The notes beneath the pieces were generated by a model. The model was not told the DNA's origin. It made no database searches and worked only from the letters and a program-made list of their open reading frames with translations. The translations under genes were made by a program, and so were the position numbers. Below, piece by piece: positions 39,673 to 51,169 of a stretch of DNA of 64,000 nt. The stretch is from Lycium barbarum (taxonomy: Eukaryota > Streptophyta > Magnoliopsida > Solanales > Solanaceae), in NCBI RefSeq assembly GCF_019175385.1, contig NC_083343.1, positions 53,776,457 to 53,840,456 on the forward strand, given 5' to 3'. How positions within the stretch are numbered: the first letter of the stretch is position 1; each line of letters starts with the position of its first letter.

Positions 39673-40165
39673 CATGTTATGCTAATGTTGATTGTTAGAT
39701 GAAAATAGTTCGATTACAATTTCCGGGAGAGCCCGTGCTTGAATGGAAGGGTAATACAGCATCTCCAAGAGGTAGGTTTATTTCCTACCTTAAAGCATGA
39801 AAGATGATAGCTAAAGGCTATATTTATCACCTAGTCCGAGTTCATGATACCAAAGCAGAGTCGCCAACTTTCCGATCCGTTCCGGTATGAGTGAATTTCC
39901 GGATGTATTTCTAGATGAACTTCCAGGCCTTCCTCCAGAAAAAGATATTGACTTCTCTATTGATGTGTTGCCGGACACCAAGCCTATTTCAATCCCTCCT
40001 TATCGAATGGATCCGGCAGAATTGAAAGAGCTAAAGGCACAATTCAAAGATTTGCCTGAGAAAGAGTTTATTAGACCAAGTTCATCACCGTGGGGAGCAC
40101 CAGTTTTGTTCGTGAGAAAGAAAGATGGTTCCCTATGAATGTGTATCAATTATAGGCAGTTGAAT
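39673..40165 (+). pseudogene. Element D pol remnant 1 (protease-RT linker and RT start)
   Basis: Reads [57 protein letters not shown] and MCINYRQLN, with a frameshift near 39888 and stops at about 39697, 39797 and 40137. It starts inside the protease-RT linker because LTR E interrupts it. Its sequence differs more from A, B and F than they do from each other. It continues at 51170 after F. Confidence 0.9.
40161..40165. repeat. Target-site duplication of element F, left copy
   Basis: tgaat, repeated at 51170-51174. Joining across restores RQLNKVT of the D reverse transcriptase. Confidence 0.95.
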
Positions 40166-43081
40166 TGTCACGACCCAGCCCCGTGGGCCGCGACTGGCAC
40201 CCTACCTGGGTACCCAGACCAAATCGCATATTCATTTCCGAGTCCAAAACTTATTTCAGAATTTTTCAAAAGTTATATCAAACATAATTTATATCGAAAA
40301 TATGTCTTAAGCGGTCGTATCAAATCAAACTCAAACAAAGCGGCGGAAATAGGCATCGCCGGTCAAAATGCAAATATATACAGAAGGGCCATTTGGGGCC
40401 ATCATATCAAACAGACCGCTTTAAGACCCGAAAACAAAATCAGACAACACACACATAGGACCCTCGCCCCACAAAGATGACTACAGGCCTCTACGAATTC
40501 AAAACATAACATATGGCGAGACAGGGCCCCGCCGTACCCAAACTGTCAAATGTACAAAGTATATACAGAGTAGAGGAGTCTGTACCAAGAGTGGACTCCG
40601 GACCAAGTGAGAGTACTCCGGAAAGCAGGAAGTGAAGCCTACTGCGGAGGATCACCGATGTCTGCACCTGCGGGCATAAAACGCAGCCCCCGGAGAGAGG
40701 GGGTCAGTACGGAATATGTACTGAGTATGTAAAGCACGGAGTACAGAATTATGGATCAAAACCGAAAGCAAATCAAATGTCAAAGTGGGGTACAAACTGG
40801 TATGTCAAAAATCTGTATCGGAATCATATACATATATTTTATGCAAATAAAAATCATGCAAACGCTTAAGAACGTGGTCGCCACTCCGACGCTGGCGCCA
40901 CACACAGCATAACACCAGAAGGTTTCAAATCTCCGTACATCCCCGATCATAATCATAATCATCGGTGAGCGTATCGCATCCCGAGCCATATCACAGCATA
41001 ACTCCAAACGGAACCCGGCCCTATGGCGAAGCCTTGGGAACCGTAACACAGCATACGGCCGAATTATCATAAAACGCACGAATCAAAACCGGCCCGGGAA
41101 CCGGTGAACGAAGTCATAATAAGGCACGAGCGGAGTCGTGAGCAAACAAATGCAAATCGTATTTCGGAATAGTCTTTCAAAGCAAAGTGAACTCATAAGT
41201 CATTTTAGAATACAAAGTAGTCGAATACTTAGCCGACATAAAGTTTCATTTTGCAAAACGTTTCCAAAATGGTCCATATAGTTCGGAACATAGATTAGCG
41301 CATCGAATAGTCCAAACATACCCCGTAGGAGGATGTTCCAAAGATCGGAAGTGGTACTTTCAACTTTATTCTCAAAGGTGGCCCGAAGGGCAAATCGGGC
41401 ATTTTGGGGTAGCGGACCCACCTCGAGTCGAAGTGAGGTGGAGAACATATTTTTACGAGCAGTTATACGCCAAGGGTCATACATAATCATTTCTAGGTTA
41501 CCCGACCACACTTCGATAGGTTTCGGACGAATAGTGGCATTCTAGCCAAAAGGGAGCCTTTAGGCTTTAATCGAATTGAATGAATAGTAACTTTCCTGTG
41601 GATCGGGTTTCGAGGAGCAGAAATGCTCCGGAAGGTCTCATATTCAACTAACACCCTAAGATATGCCAAATAAAGAATTGGGAAGCTTTACATACCTCTC
41701 AGATGTCGTAAGCTCCTCCAAAAGTCCCGCCCCGTTTCGTCAAAAATCTGCAAATGGTCAAAGTTACCAATTGAGATTCTTAGGCTAAAAATTGCCTTTA
41801 ATTTCATTTTTGCCTACCGAAATTTCGGCAGCATTTCCCCTATAAATCTAACATCCCCGAGGCGTAGCTCGGCTCAAATTAACCAACCACAACAGCCCAC
41901 ACATCAACAACCAAACCAAACAACAATCAAACCATTCTAGCTTTAAAGTTCTACATGATTTCTAAAGTTGGCAACTTCCATTCAAACTTTCAAAATCCCA
42001 ATTCTATATTCACATAATTGTATTCATTTACCCATCCAACACTAGCCAAACACATTTCAAATTCAATCTAAGTCATACACGAAATTGCACCAAAATCAAT
42101 AAATTTCCATAGTTCTTCAAAATTTCAAAATTTCACGACGAACATTCTAACTAACGTCGTTTCATTCCGAATTCATCCATATCATTAAAAAGTCATATCT
42201 AAAGTCTCTAGTACCCAAAATATACATTGATATACATAAAGATACCAATGATATACACTTTCCGATAACATCCGAATTCGTTTTCCACCGCCAATTTAAT
42301 TCAACAATCACTCATTTACGATATAAGGATCACAACAACACATTATGCCAACTTAAACAAGATCAATTCAAGTCACTTCTTTCTTCCATAACTCACGGCC
42401 AAACACACTACACACACACACCCACGACTTTCTATTTACGTTAAAATTACGGGATCTCCATCTACTTCCAATGCTTAACACATTCACCTCAAATCTATAA
42501 CATAAAAGGGACAAAACTCATACCTTTTCTTGAAACCCCGACTTGTCGCAATCGTCGATCTTACGCCAAACTAATTATACCCCGTTGAAGAGGGCCTTGA
42601 GTACTTCACAAATATGTAGAAGCCAAGATTTTTGGATCACACACAAGCTTGGAATTTTTTTTTTTCTCATCCTTATTGCTCTCGGCCGAAGCCCTTCTTT
42701 TATTGGTGTTCTTGATTTATGATTTGATTCTTGGATATTTCTAAGTGTGATCTTAGTATATATCCACTTATGGGGTCATGTGCATAGCACATGCCCCTTT
42801 TAAAATGGATTTGGGCCACACTATGGCCGGCCCCCATTTTTCCTTTGGGCTTCAATTGTAATTTTTTTTTTCTTTGGCCCACTTCTTGAAAAGTCCCGAT
42901 TTGTAATTCCCGAAACTAATTTCCGAAATTCCAAATTTATCCTCGGCCTTCCCCGAGGTCTTAGCATTAAATATTTCACAACCAACATAGTCCTATTCAC
43001 AAAAATTAAATTCGGTCCTTCCAACACCCGAGTCATAATTATTTCTCGATTTCCAATTGTGCGAAAACACGGGGCCTAACA
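40166..43081 (-). repeat. Element F 3' LTR
   Basis: In element orientation it starts TGTTAGGCCCCGTG at 43081 and ends GGGTCGTGACA at 40166. A TATA-like run (tatata at about 42757-42763) is roughly 320 bases in. The palindrome CCGAAATTTCGG is at 41817-41828 and the hairpin block at 40668-40722. Confidence 0.95.
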
Positions 43082-43117
43082 TTCTCCCCCCCTTAGGAAC
43101 ATTCGTCCCCGAATGTT
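43082..43117 (-). other. Polypurine tract and palindrome, element F
   Basis: The complement of 43082-43097 is CCTAAGGGGGGGGAGAA in essence, abutting the 3' LTR. The palindrome AACATTCG/CGAATGTT is at 43098-43117. Confidence 0.88.
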
Positions 43118-43216
43118 AAACAAATCTTATGAAGGCTCACAAGCATAACGGGAAAACCATTTTATATAAATAGCACACATGGTCCATCCGTTCATTGGTA
43201 CAACAAATACAAAAAT

Positions 43217-46200
43217 CTAGATTACAGGAGGCGTAGGGAATAAATGGGGGAATCTCTTCTTCATCTCATCCTCCGCCTCCCAAGTCATCTCTTCCCGGTT
43301 GTTATTGCGCCACAGAATCTTGATGGAAGGCACTTCCTTAGTGCGCAATCTCCTCACCTGACGATCCAGAATAGATACCGGCTGCTCGTCATAAGATAGC
43401 TGCTCCGTCACCTGAAGATCATCTACTGGGAATATCCTGGAAGGGTCACCAATACATTTCCGCAGCATAGACACATGAAACACCGGGTGCACGGACTCCA
43501 AATCGGATGGCAAGTCTAGCTCGTAGGCGACTGCGCCTATCCTCCGAACAATCTGGTATGGCCCGATGTACCGCGGACTCAGCTTACCCTTCCTGCCAAA
43601 TCTCATAACGCCCTTCATAGGCGACACCTTCAGGAATACCCAGTCACCAGTCTGGAACTCTAACGGTCGACGTCGCCTATCAGCATACGCTTTCTGTCGA
43701 CTCTGAGCAGCTAACAGTCGCTCTCGAATGAGCTTCACCTTATCTACAGCCTCCTGGATCACATCAGGCCCAATCAGCTTAGTCTCGCCCACGTCAAACC
43801 AGCGAATAGGAGATCTGCATCTCCTGCCATAAAGGGCCTCATACGGGGCCATCTGGATGCTGGAGTGATAACTGTTATTGTAGGCAAACTCTATAAGCGG
43901 CAAATGATCATCCCAGCTGCCCCTGAAATCAATAACGCAAGCCCGTAACATATCCTCGAGCGTCTGGATAGTGCGCTCGGCCTGCCCGTCGGTCTGAGGA
44001 TGGAAAGCTGTACTGAGGGTCACCTGGGTCCCTAATCCCTCCTGAAATGACCTCCAGAAATTAGCTGTAAACTGAGCACCTCGGTCAGTAATAATAGATA
44101 CAGGGACCCCGTGAAGTCTGACTATCTCTCTGATATATAATCTGGCATAGTCCTCAGCCGAATATGTAGTCCGGACCGGAAGGAAATGGGCTGATTTCGT
44201 CAGCCTGTCCACGATAACCCAAATAGAGTCGTACCTGCGTAGCGTACGCGGCAGCCCAACAATGAAGTCCATATTAATCATCTCCCATTTCCAGGCTGGA
44301 ATCTCCATCTCCTGTAATAATCCACCGGGCTTCTGATGCTCGATCTTGACTTGCTGATAGTTCGGGCATTGACTGACAAACTCGGCAACGTCTTTCTTCA
44401 TGCCGTCCCACCAATACAAACACCTGAGATCCCGATACATCTTGGTGGAACCAGGATGGACAGAATACCGGGCACAATGTGCCTCGCCCATAATCTGCCG
44501 CCGTAAGCCCGCCACATCCGGTACACAGAACCTGCCGTCGTACAATAATACTCCTTCAGGCGAGATTTCGAACTGAGTCGTTGCTTTATTAAGGGCCACA
44601 TCCCTGTACTGAATCAAAGTAGGATCCTCAAACTGGCGCTGCTTTACCTCCTGAATAATAGATGACTCAGCAACCGGGCGAACAGAAATCCCAGAATCCC
44701 CAGAATCTGCCAAACGGACTCCGAGGCTGGCCAGCTGATGAATATCACGAACCAGATCTCTCTTATCAGATGGAACATCAGCCAGACTGCCTACTGACTT
44801 GCGGCTAAGCGCATCAGCTACCACGTTGGCTTTCCCTGGATGGTACAGAATATCAACGTCGTAATCCTTTAGTAGCTCAAGCCACCTTCGCTGCCGCAAA
44901 TTTAGCTCCTTCTGCTTAAAAATATACTGAAGGCTCTTATGATCCGTATAGATATCCACATGGACCCCATATAAATAATGCCGCCAAATCTTCAAAGCAT
45001 GAATCACCGTGGCCAACTCAAGATCATGAGTGGGATAGTTCTTCTCGTGCGGTCTGAGCTGCCGGGAAGCATAGGCTATAACTCGACCGTGCTACATCAA
45101 TACACATCCTATCCCAATACCAGAGGCGTCACAATATACGACGTACCCATCAGACCCCTCTGGAAGAGCCAGAACTGGCGCTGTAATCAATCTCTCCTTC
45201 AGCATCTGAAAGCTGCGCTCGCAGGCATCTGACCACTGGAACTTTGCTGCTTTCTGGGTAAGCCTCGTCAGTGGTGCTGCAATAGAAGAGAAATCCTCCA
45301 CAAACCTGCGATAATACCCAGCCAATCCCAGAAAACTGCGCACCTCAGTCGGTGTAGTAGGCCTGGGCCAATTCTGCACAGCCTCGATCTTCTGCGTATC
45401 GACCCGAATACCGTCTGCGCCGACAATATGACCCAAGAATGCCACAGAAGTCAACCAGAACTCGCATTTAGAGAATTTAGCATATAACTTCTGCTGACGG
45501 AGAATGCCAAGTACCGTCCGCAAGTGATCTGAATGCTCCTCGGCTGATCGCGAGTAAATCAGGATATCATCAATAAATACAATAACAAACATGTCCAGGA
45601 ATGGCCGAAATACCCGGTTCATCAGATCCATAAACACCGCTGGAGCATTAGTCAACCCGAAAGACATAACTCTGAACTCATAATGCCCGTACCGGGTCCT
45701 GAAAGCAGTCTTCGGGATATCAGACTCGCGTACTCGCACCTGATGATAGCCTGAGCGCAGATCTATCTTGGAGAAGTGTCTAGCACCCTGCAGCTGATCA
45801 AACAAGTCATCAATCCGGGGAAGGGGATATTTATTCTTAATAGTCACCTTATTCAGTTGCCGGTAGTCAATACACATCCGCAACGACCCATCCTTCTTTC
45901 TGACAAACAATACCGGCGCTCCCCAGGGTGATGTGCTGGGCCTGATAAAACCCTTATCCAGCAAATCTTTCAGCTGCTCCTTCAACTCCTTCAACTCAGC
46001 TGGTGCCATCCTGTAGGGAGGAATAGATATAGGCTGCGTATCCGGCATCAACTCAATAGAAAAATCAATCTCCCGCTCCGGCGGAAGGCCAGGAAGCTCG
46101 TCAGGAAAAACATCTGGAAACTCACTGACGACCGGGACAGACTGAAGGGTAGGTACTTCCGCTGCAGTATCGTGCACACGAACCAAATGATAGATATAAC

Positions 46201-48052
46201 CCTTCTGGATCATCTTCTTAGCCTTGAGGTATGAAATAAACTTACCCCTCGGCGATGCAGTAGATCCGAACCACTCTATGACTGGTTCCCCTGGAAACTG
46301 AAAACGGACCACCTTTTTCTGGCAGTCGACATTAGCATAACAGGAGGACAACCAGTCCATACCCATAATGACGTCAAACTCGAGCATGTCTAACTCTACC
46401 AAATCAGCCTTAGTGCTACGATCATAAATGGTCACAGAACAATCCCTATAGACCTGCCTTGCTATAATAAAATCCCCAACTGGCGTAGCTACCTCAAATG
46501 GCTCTATAGGCTCCGACACTATCCCAATCTTACTAGCAACGAGCGGGGAAATATATGATAAAGTAGAGCCAGGGTCAATCAAAGCATATACAGATCTGGA
46601 GAAAACCAGTAATGTACCTGTGACAACGTTTGGCGAAGCCTCCTGATCCTGGCGGCTGGCCAAAGCATATATGCGGTTCGAGGGACCGCTAGAACCTGAA
46701 GCGCCACCGCGGCCTCGACCGCGTCCTGCCGGTGCTGGAATACCCCGCCCTCCAGGGCGTGCAACAGATGGAACAGAGGAAGAACCGGCGGCTGACCCTG
46801 TCTGCTGAGCCGCATTACCCGAACCACTGGCCAATGGGCAGTCTCTCATAAAGTGGCCCTGACCGCCACAAGAAAAACAAGCTCCCGTCGCTCGGTAACA
46901 CTCCCCGGGATGAGACTTCCCGCAATGTGGACAACGGGGTCTAGGTGGTCTGGCCTGACTGGGACCCCTGGATACCTGCGATCCTGCCGCTCTGGAGCCC
47001 TGACCGGCCCCAGACGGTCCCGTACTGTCGAATCTCCGGCTACCTGACTGAGTACCCCGGCCGGAAGGAGGGAAATATCTATCAGACTGCTGCTGCTGCT
47101 GAGGCTGTCCGCCTCGAGAATCTCCTGAATAACCCGCGGATCTAGCCCTCTTGGGCGGCCTCCTGTCTCGATCTCTGCCAGCAGGATCAGATCTGCGACG
47201 GTCCTCCATACCCATCGCATAGGCCTGAAGCCGGGAAATATCCATGTCTGTCTGCAGTGACACGGCCATACAGCTGTCTACCAAATACCGGTCCAATCCC
47301 ATAACATAGCGGTGCATCCGATCGGACATATCTGCTACCACGGCCGGTGCATATCGGGCCAGAGAATCAAACTCAAGGCTATACTCGCGAACACTCCGAC
47401 CCCTCTGCTGCAGACGTAAAAACCGATCAGCTCGTGCCCGCCGTAACTCTGGTGGCAAAAGGTGGCGGGTGAATGCTGTCACAAACTGATCCCAAGTGGC
47501 TGGAGGGGCACCCTCTCCCCTAGACAGCTCCCAAGTCTCATACCAGTGGGTAGCCACATCTCGAAGCCTGTGCGACGCCAGCTCAACCGACTCGGTCTCC
47601 GAAGCCCTGACTAGGTCCAGTGAACGTTGCATCCCCCGAATAAAGTCATGGGGGTCCTCATCGGGCTTAGCCCCGAAGAACTCTGGAGGGCCACACAACA
47701 GAAACTCCCGAACTCGCAGGCTGTCCCGCCTGTCATCATCATCATCATCTCTACGCCCGCGTCTGCGAGCCTGCCCTGCTACCAACGTAGTCAGCAACTG
47801 CACAGCCTCTCTCAGGGTCCGGTCCTCCGCCCCTGGCTGAAGAGCTGGAGTCTCAGGTGCGGGTACACGGACCTCTGGAGCTGCCGATGGTCCTACTCCA
47901 GGCTGTACTGGTGGGGGTGTAGCAGACCCCTCAGACTGTGGCACATCCTCAGGCAAATCATAAACACGAGCCCGGGTAGCTCGCTGTGCCTGGCTAGTCT
48001 CCCCAATCCTCGCCTTGCCCTTCTGGGCTGCCGTTGCCTTCTTCGGAGGCAT
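43217..48052 (-). pseudogene. Element F gag-pol polyprotein, one internal stop
   Basis: One frame of about 1,611 codons from MPPKK (48052; an upstream in-frame ATG at 48064 lacks counterparts in A). Gag has an acidic [11 protein letters not shown] run near residue 105, a CCHC knuckle [14 protein letters not shown] near 391 and a GRGRGRGG patch. Protease LIDPGST is near 490; RT with FIDDILIYS near 827; RNase H with [14 protein letters not shown] near 960-1080; integrase with D-35-E (ITDRGAQF to GQAE) near 1325-1360; chromodomain-like end near 1560-1605. The sole break is TAG at 45092-45094 in RNase H (LM*HGRV; other copies have LMQHG), a CAG-to-TAG change; the frame is the same on both sides. 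The integrase zinc finger reads CPNY for CPNC, so zinc binding may fail too. Confidence 0.95.
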
Positions 48053-48239
48053 CACTGCAAACACGAAGGCGAGTCAGATCAAAATTATCCTAATAGCACA
48101 GCTCTATCGCACGATCTAAGATTTCAAAGAAAGTAACATCCTAAATGCCCTGTAGCTTCCCACTTATAGACGTGGTGCACAACACATCGATAAACAAGAC
48201 TCTACGAGACACGGCCTGTAGACATTCCGAGAACAAACC

Positions 48240-48251
48240 GCACTGATACCA
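48240..48251 (-). other. Primer-binding site, element F
   Basis: Complement TGGTATCAGTGC, one mismatch from the initiator tRNA-Met site found in A, B and element 1, four bases inside the 5' LTR end. Confidence 0.9.
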
Positions 48252-48255
48252 CTTT

Positions 48256-51169
48256 TGTCACGACCCAGCCCCGTGGGCCGCGACTGGCACCCTACCTGGG
48301 TACCCAGACCAAATCGCATATTCATTTCCGAGTCCAAACTTATTTCAGAATTTTTCAAAAGTTATATCAAACATAATTTATATCGAAAATATGTCTTAAG
48401 CGGTCGTATCAAATCAAACTCAAACAAAGCGGCGGAAATAGGCATCGCCGGTCAAAATGCAAATATATACAGAAGGGCCATTTGGGGCCATCATATCAAA
48501 CAGACCGCTTTAAGACCCGAAAACAAAATCAGACAACACACACATAGGACCCTCGCCCCACAAAGATGACTACAGGCCTCTACGAATTCAAAACATAACA
48601 TATGGCGAGACAGGGCCCCGCCGTACCCAAACTGTCAAATGTACAAAGTATATACAGAGTAGAGGAGTCTGTACCAAGAGTGGACTCCGGACCAAGTGAG
48701 AGTACTCCGGAAAGCAGGAAGTGAAGCCTACTGCGGAGGATCACCGATGTCTGCACCTGCGGGCATAAAACGCAGCCCCCGGAGAGAGGGGGTCAGTACG
48801 GAATATGTACTGAGTATGTAAAGCACGGAGTACAGAATTATGGATCAAAACCGAAAGCAAATCAAATGTCAAAGTGGGGTACAAACTGGTATGTCAAAAA
48901 TCTGTATCGGAATCATATACATATATTTTATGCAAATAAAAATCATGCAAACGCTTAAGAACGTGGTCGCCACTCCGACGCTGGCGCCACACACAGCATA
49001 ACACCAGAAGGTTTCAAATCTCCGTACATCCCCGATCATAATCATAATCATCGGTGAGCGTATCGCATCCCGAGCCATATCACAGCATAACTCCAAACGG
49101 AACCCGGCCCTATGGCGAAGCCTTGGGAACCGTAACACAGCATACGGCCGAATTATCATAAAACGCACGAATCAAAACCGGCCCGGGAACCGGTGAACGA
49201 AGTCATAATAAGGCACGAGCGGAGTCGTGAGCAAACAAATGCAAATCGTATTTCGAAATAGTCTTTCAAAGCAAAGTGAACTCATAAGTCATTTTAGAAT
49301 ACAAAGTAGTCGAATACTTAGCCGACATAAAGTTTCATTTTGCAAAACGTTTCCAAAATGGTCCATATAGTTCGGAACATAGATTAGCGCATCGAATAGT
49401 CCAAACATACCCCGTAGGAGGATGTTCCAAAGATCGGAAGTGGTACTTTCAACTTTATTCTCAAAGGTGGCCCGAAGGGCAAATCGGGCATTTTGGGGTA
49501 GCGGACCCACCTCGAGTCGAAGTGAGGTGGCGAACATATTTTTACGAGCAGTTATACGCCAAGGGTCATACATAATCATTTCTAGGTTACCCGACCACAC
49601 TTCGATAGGTTTCGGACGAATAGTGGCATTCTAGCCAAAAGGGAGCCTTTAGGCTTCAATCGAATTGAATGAATAGTAACTTTCCTGTGGATCGGGTTTC
49701 GAGGAGCAGAAATGCTCCGGAAGGTCTCATATTCAACTAACACCCTAAGATATGCCAAATAAAGAATTGGGAAGCTTTACATACCTCTCAGATGTCGTAA
49801 GCTCCTCCAAAAGTCCCGCCCCGTTTCGTCAAAAATCTGCAAATGGTCAAAGTTACCAATTGAGATTCTTAGGCTAAAAATTGCCTTTAATTTCATTTTT
49901 GCCTACCGAAATTTCGGCAGCATTTCCCCTATAAATCTAACATCCCCGAGGCGTAGCTCGGCTCAAATTAACCAACCACAACAGCCCACACATCAACAAC
50001 CAAACCAAACAACAATCAAACCATTCTAGCTTTAAAGTTCTACATGATTTCTAAAGTTGGCAACTTCCATTCAAACTTTCAAAATCCCAATTCTATATTC
50101 ACATAATTGTATTCATTTACCCATCCAACACTAGCCAAACACATTTCAAATTCAATCTAAGTCATACACTAAATTGCACCAAAATCAATAAATTTCCATA
50201 GTTCTTCAAAATATCAAAATTTCACGACGAACATTCTAACTAACGTCGTTTCATTCCGAATTCATCCATATCATTAAAAAGTCATATCTAAAGTCTCTAG
50301 TACCCAAAATATACATTGATATACATAAAGATACCAAGGATATACACTTTCCGATAACATCCGAATTCGTTTTCCACCGCCAATTTAATTCAACAATCAC
50401 TCATTTACGATATAAGGATCACAACAACACATTATGCCAACTTAAACAAGATCAATTCAAGTCACTTCTTTCTTCCATAACTCACGGCCAAACACACTAC
50501 ACACACACACCCACGACTTTCTATTTACGTTAAAATTACGGGATCTCCATCTACTTCCAATGCTTAACACATTCACCTCAAATCTATAACATAAAAGGGA
50601 CAAAACTCATACCTTTTCTTGAAACCCCGACTTGTCGCAATCGTCGATCTTACGCCAAACTAATTATACCCCGTTGAAGAGGGCCTTGAGTACTTCACAA
50701 ATATGTAGAAGCCAAGATTTTTGGATCACACACAAGCTTGGAATTTTTTTTTTCTCTTCCTTATTGCTCTCGGCCGAAGCCCTTCTTTTATTGGTGTTCT
50801 TGATTTATGATTTGATTCTTGGATATTTCTAAGTGTGATCTTAGTATATATCCACTTATGGGGTCATGTGCATAGCACATTCCCCTTTTAAAATGGATTT
50901 GGGCCACACTATGGCCGGCCCCCATTTTTCCTTTGGGCTTCAATTGTAATTTTTTTTTTCTTTGGCCCACTTCTTGAAAAGTCCCGATTTGTAATTCCCG
51001 AAACTAATTTCCGAAATTCCAAATTTATCCTCGGCCTTCCCCGAGGTCTTAGCATTAAAGATTTCACAACCAACATAGTCCTATTCGCAAAAATTAAATT
51101 AGGTCCTTCCAACACCCGAGTCATAATTATTTCTCGATTTCCAATTGTGCGAAAACACGGGGCCTAACA
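48256..51169 (-). repeat. Element F 5' LTR
   Basis: 2,914 bases, almost identical to 40166-43081, with the hairpin block at 48757-48811 and the palindrome at 49906-49917. No genes. Confidence 0.95.

Larger units (their letters stand above)
40166..51169 (-). mobile_element. Element F: young, nearly intact Ty3/gypsy chromovirus inserted in D
   Basis: An 11,004-base minus-strand element with LTRs of 2,916 and 2,914 bases, a primer-binding site, a single long gag-pol frame, a polypurine tract and TGAAT duplications. About 13 LTR differences by eye (about 0.5%) point to a recent insertion. Its LTR is related to that of element 1. It is the best-preserved element in the window, with only one nonsense codon in gag-pol. 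Confidence 0.96.

Noticed and set aside
6844..48251. tRNA genes at the TGGTATCAGAGC sites
   Set aside because: Only the 12 bases complementary to the tRNA 3' end are present; these are primer-binding sites.
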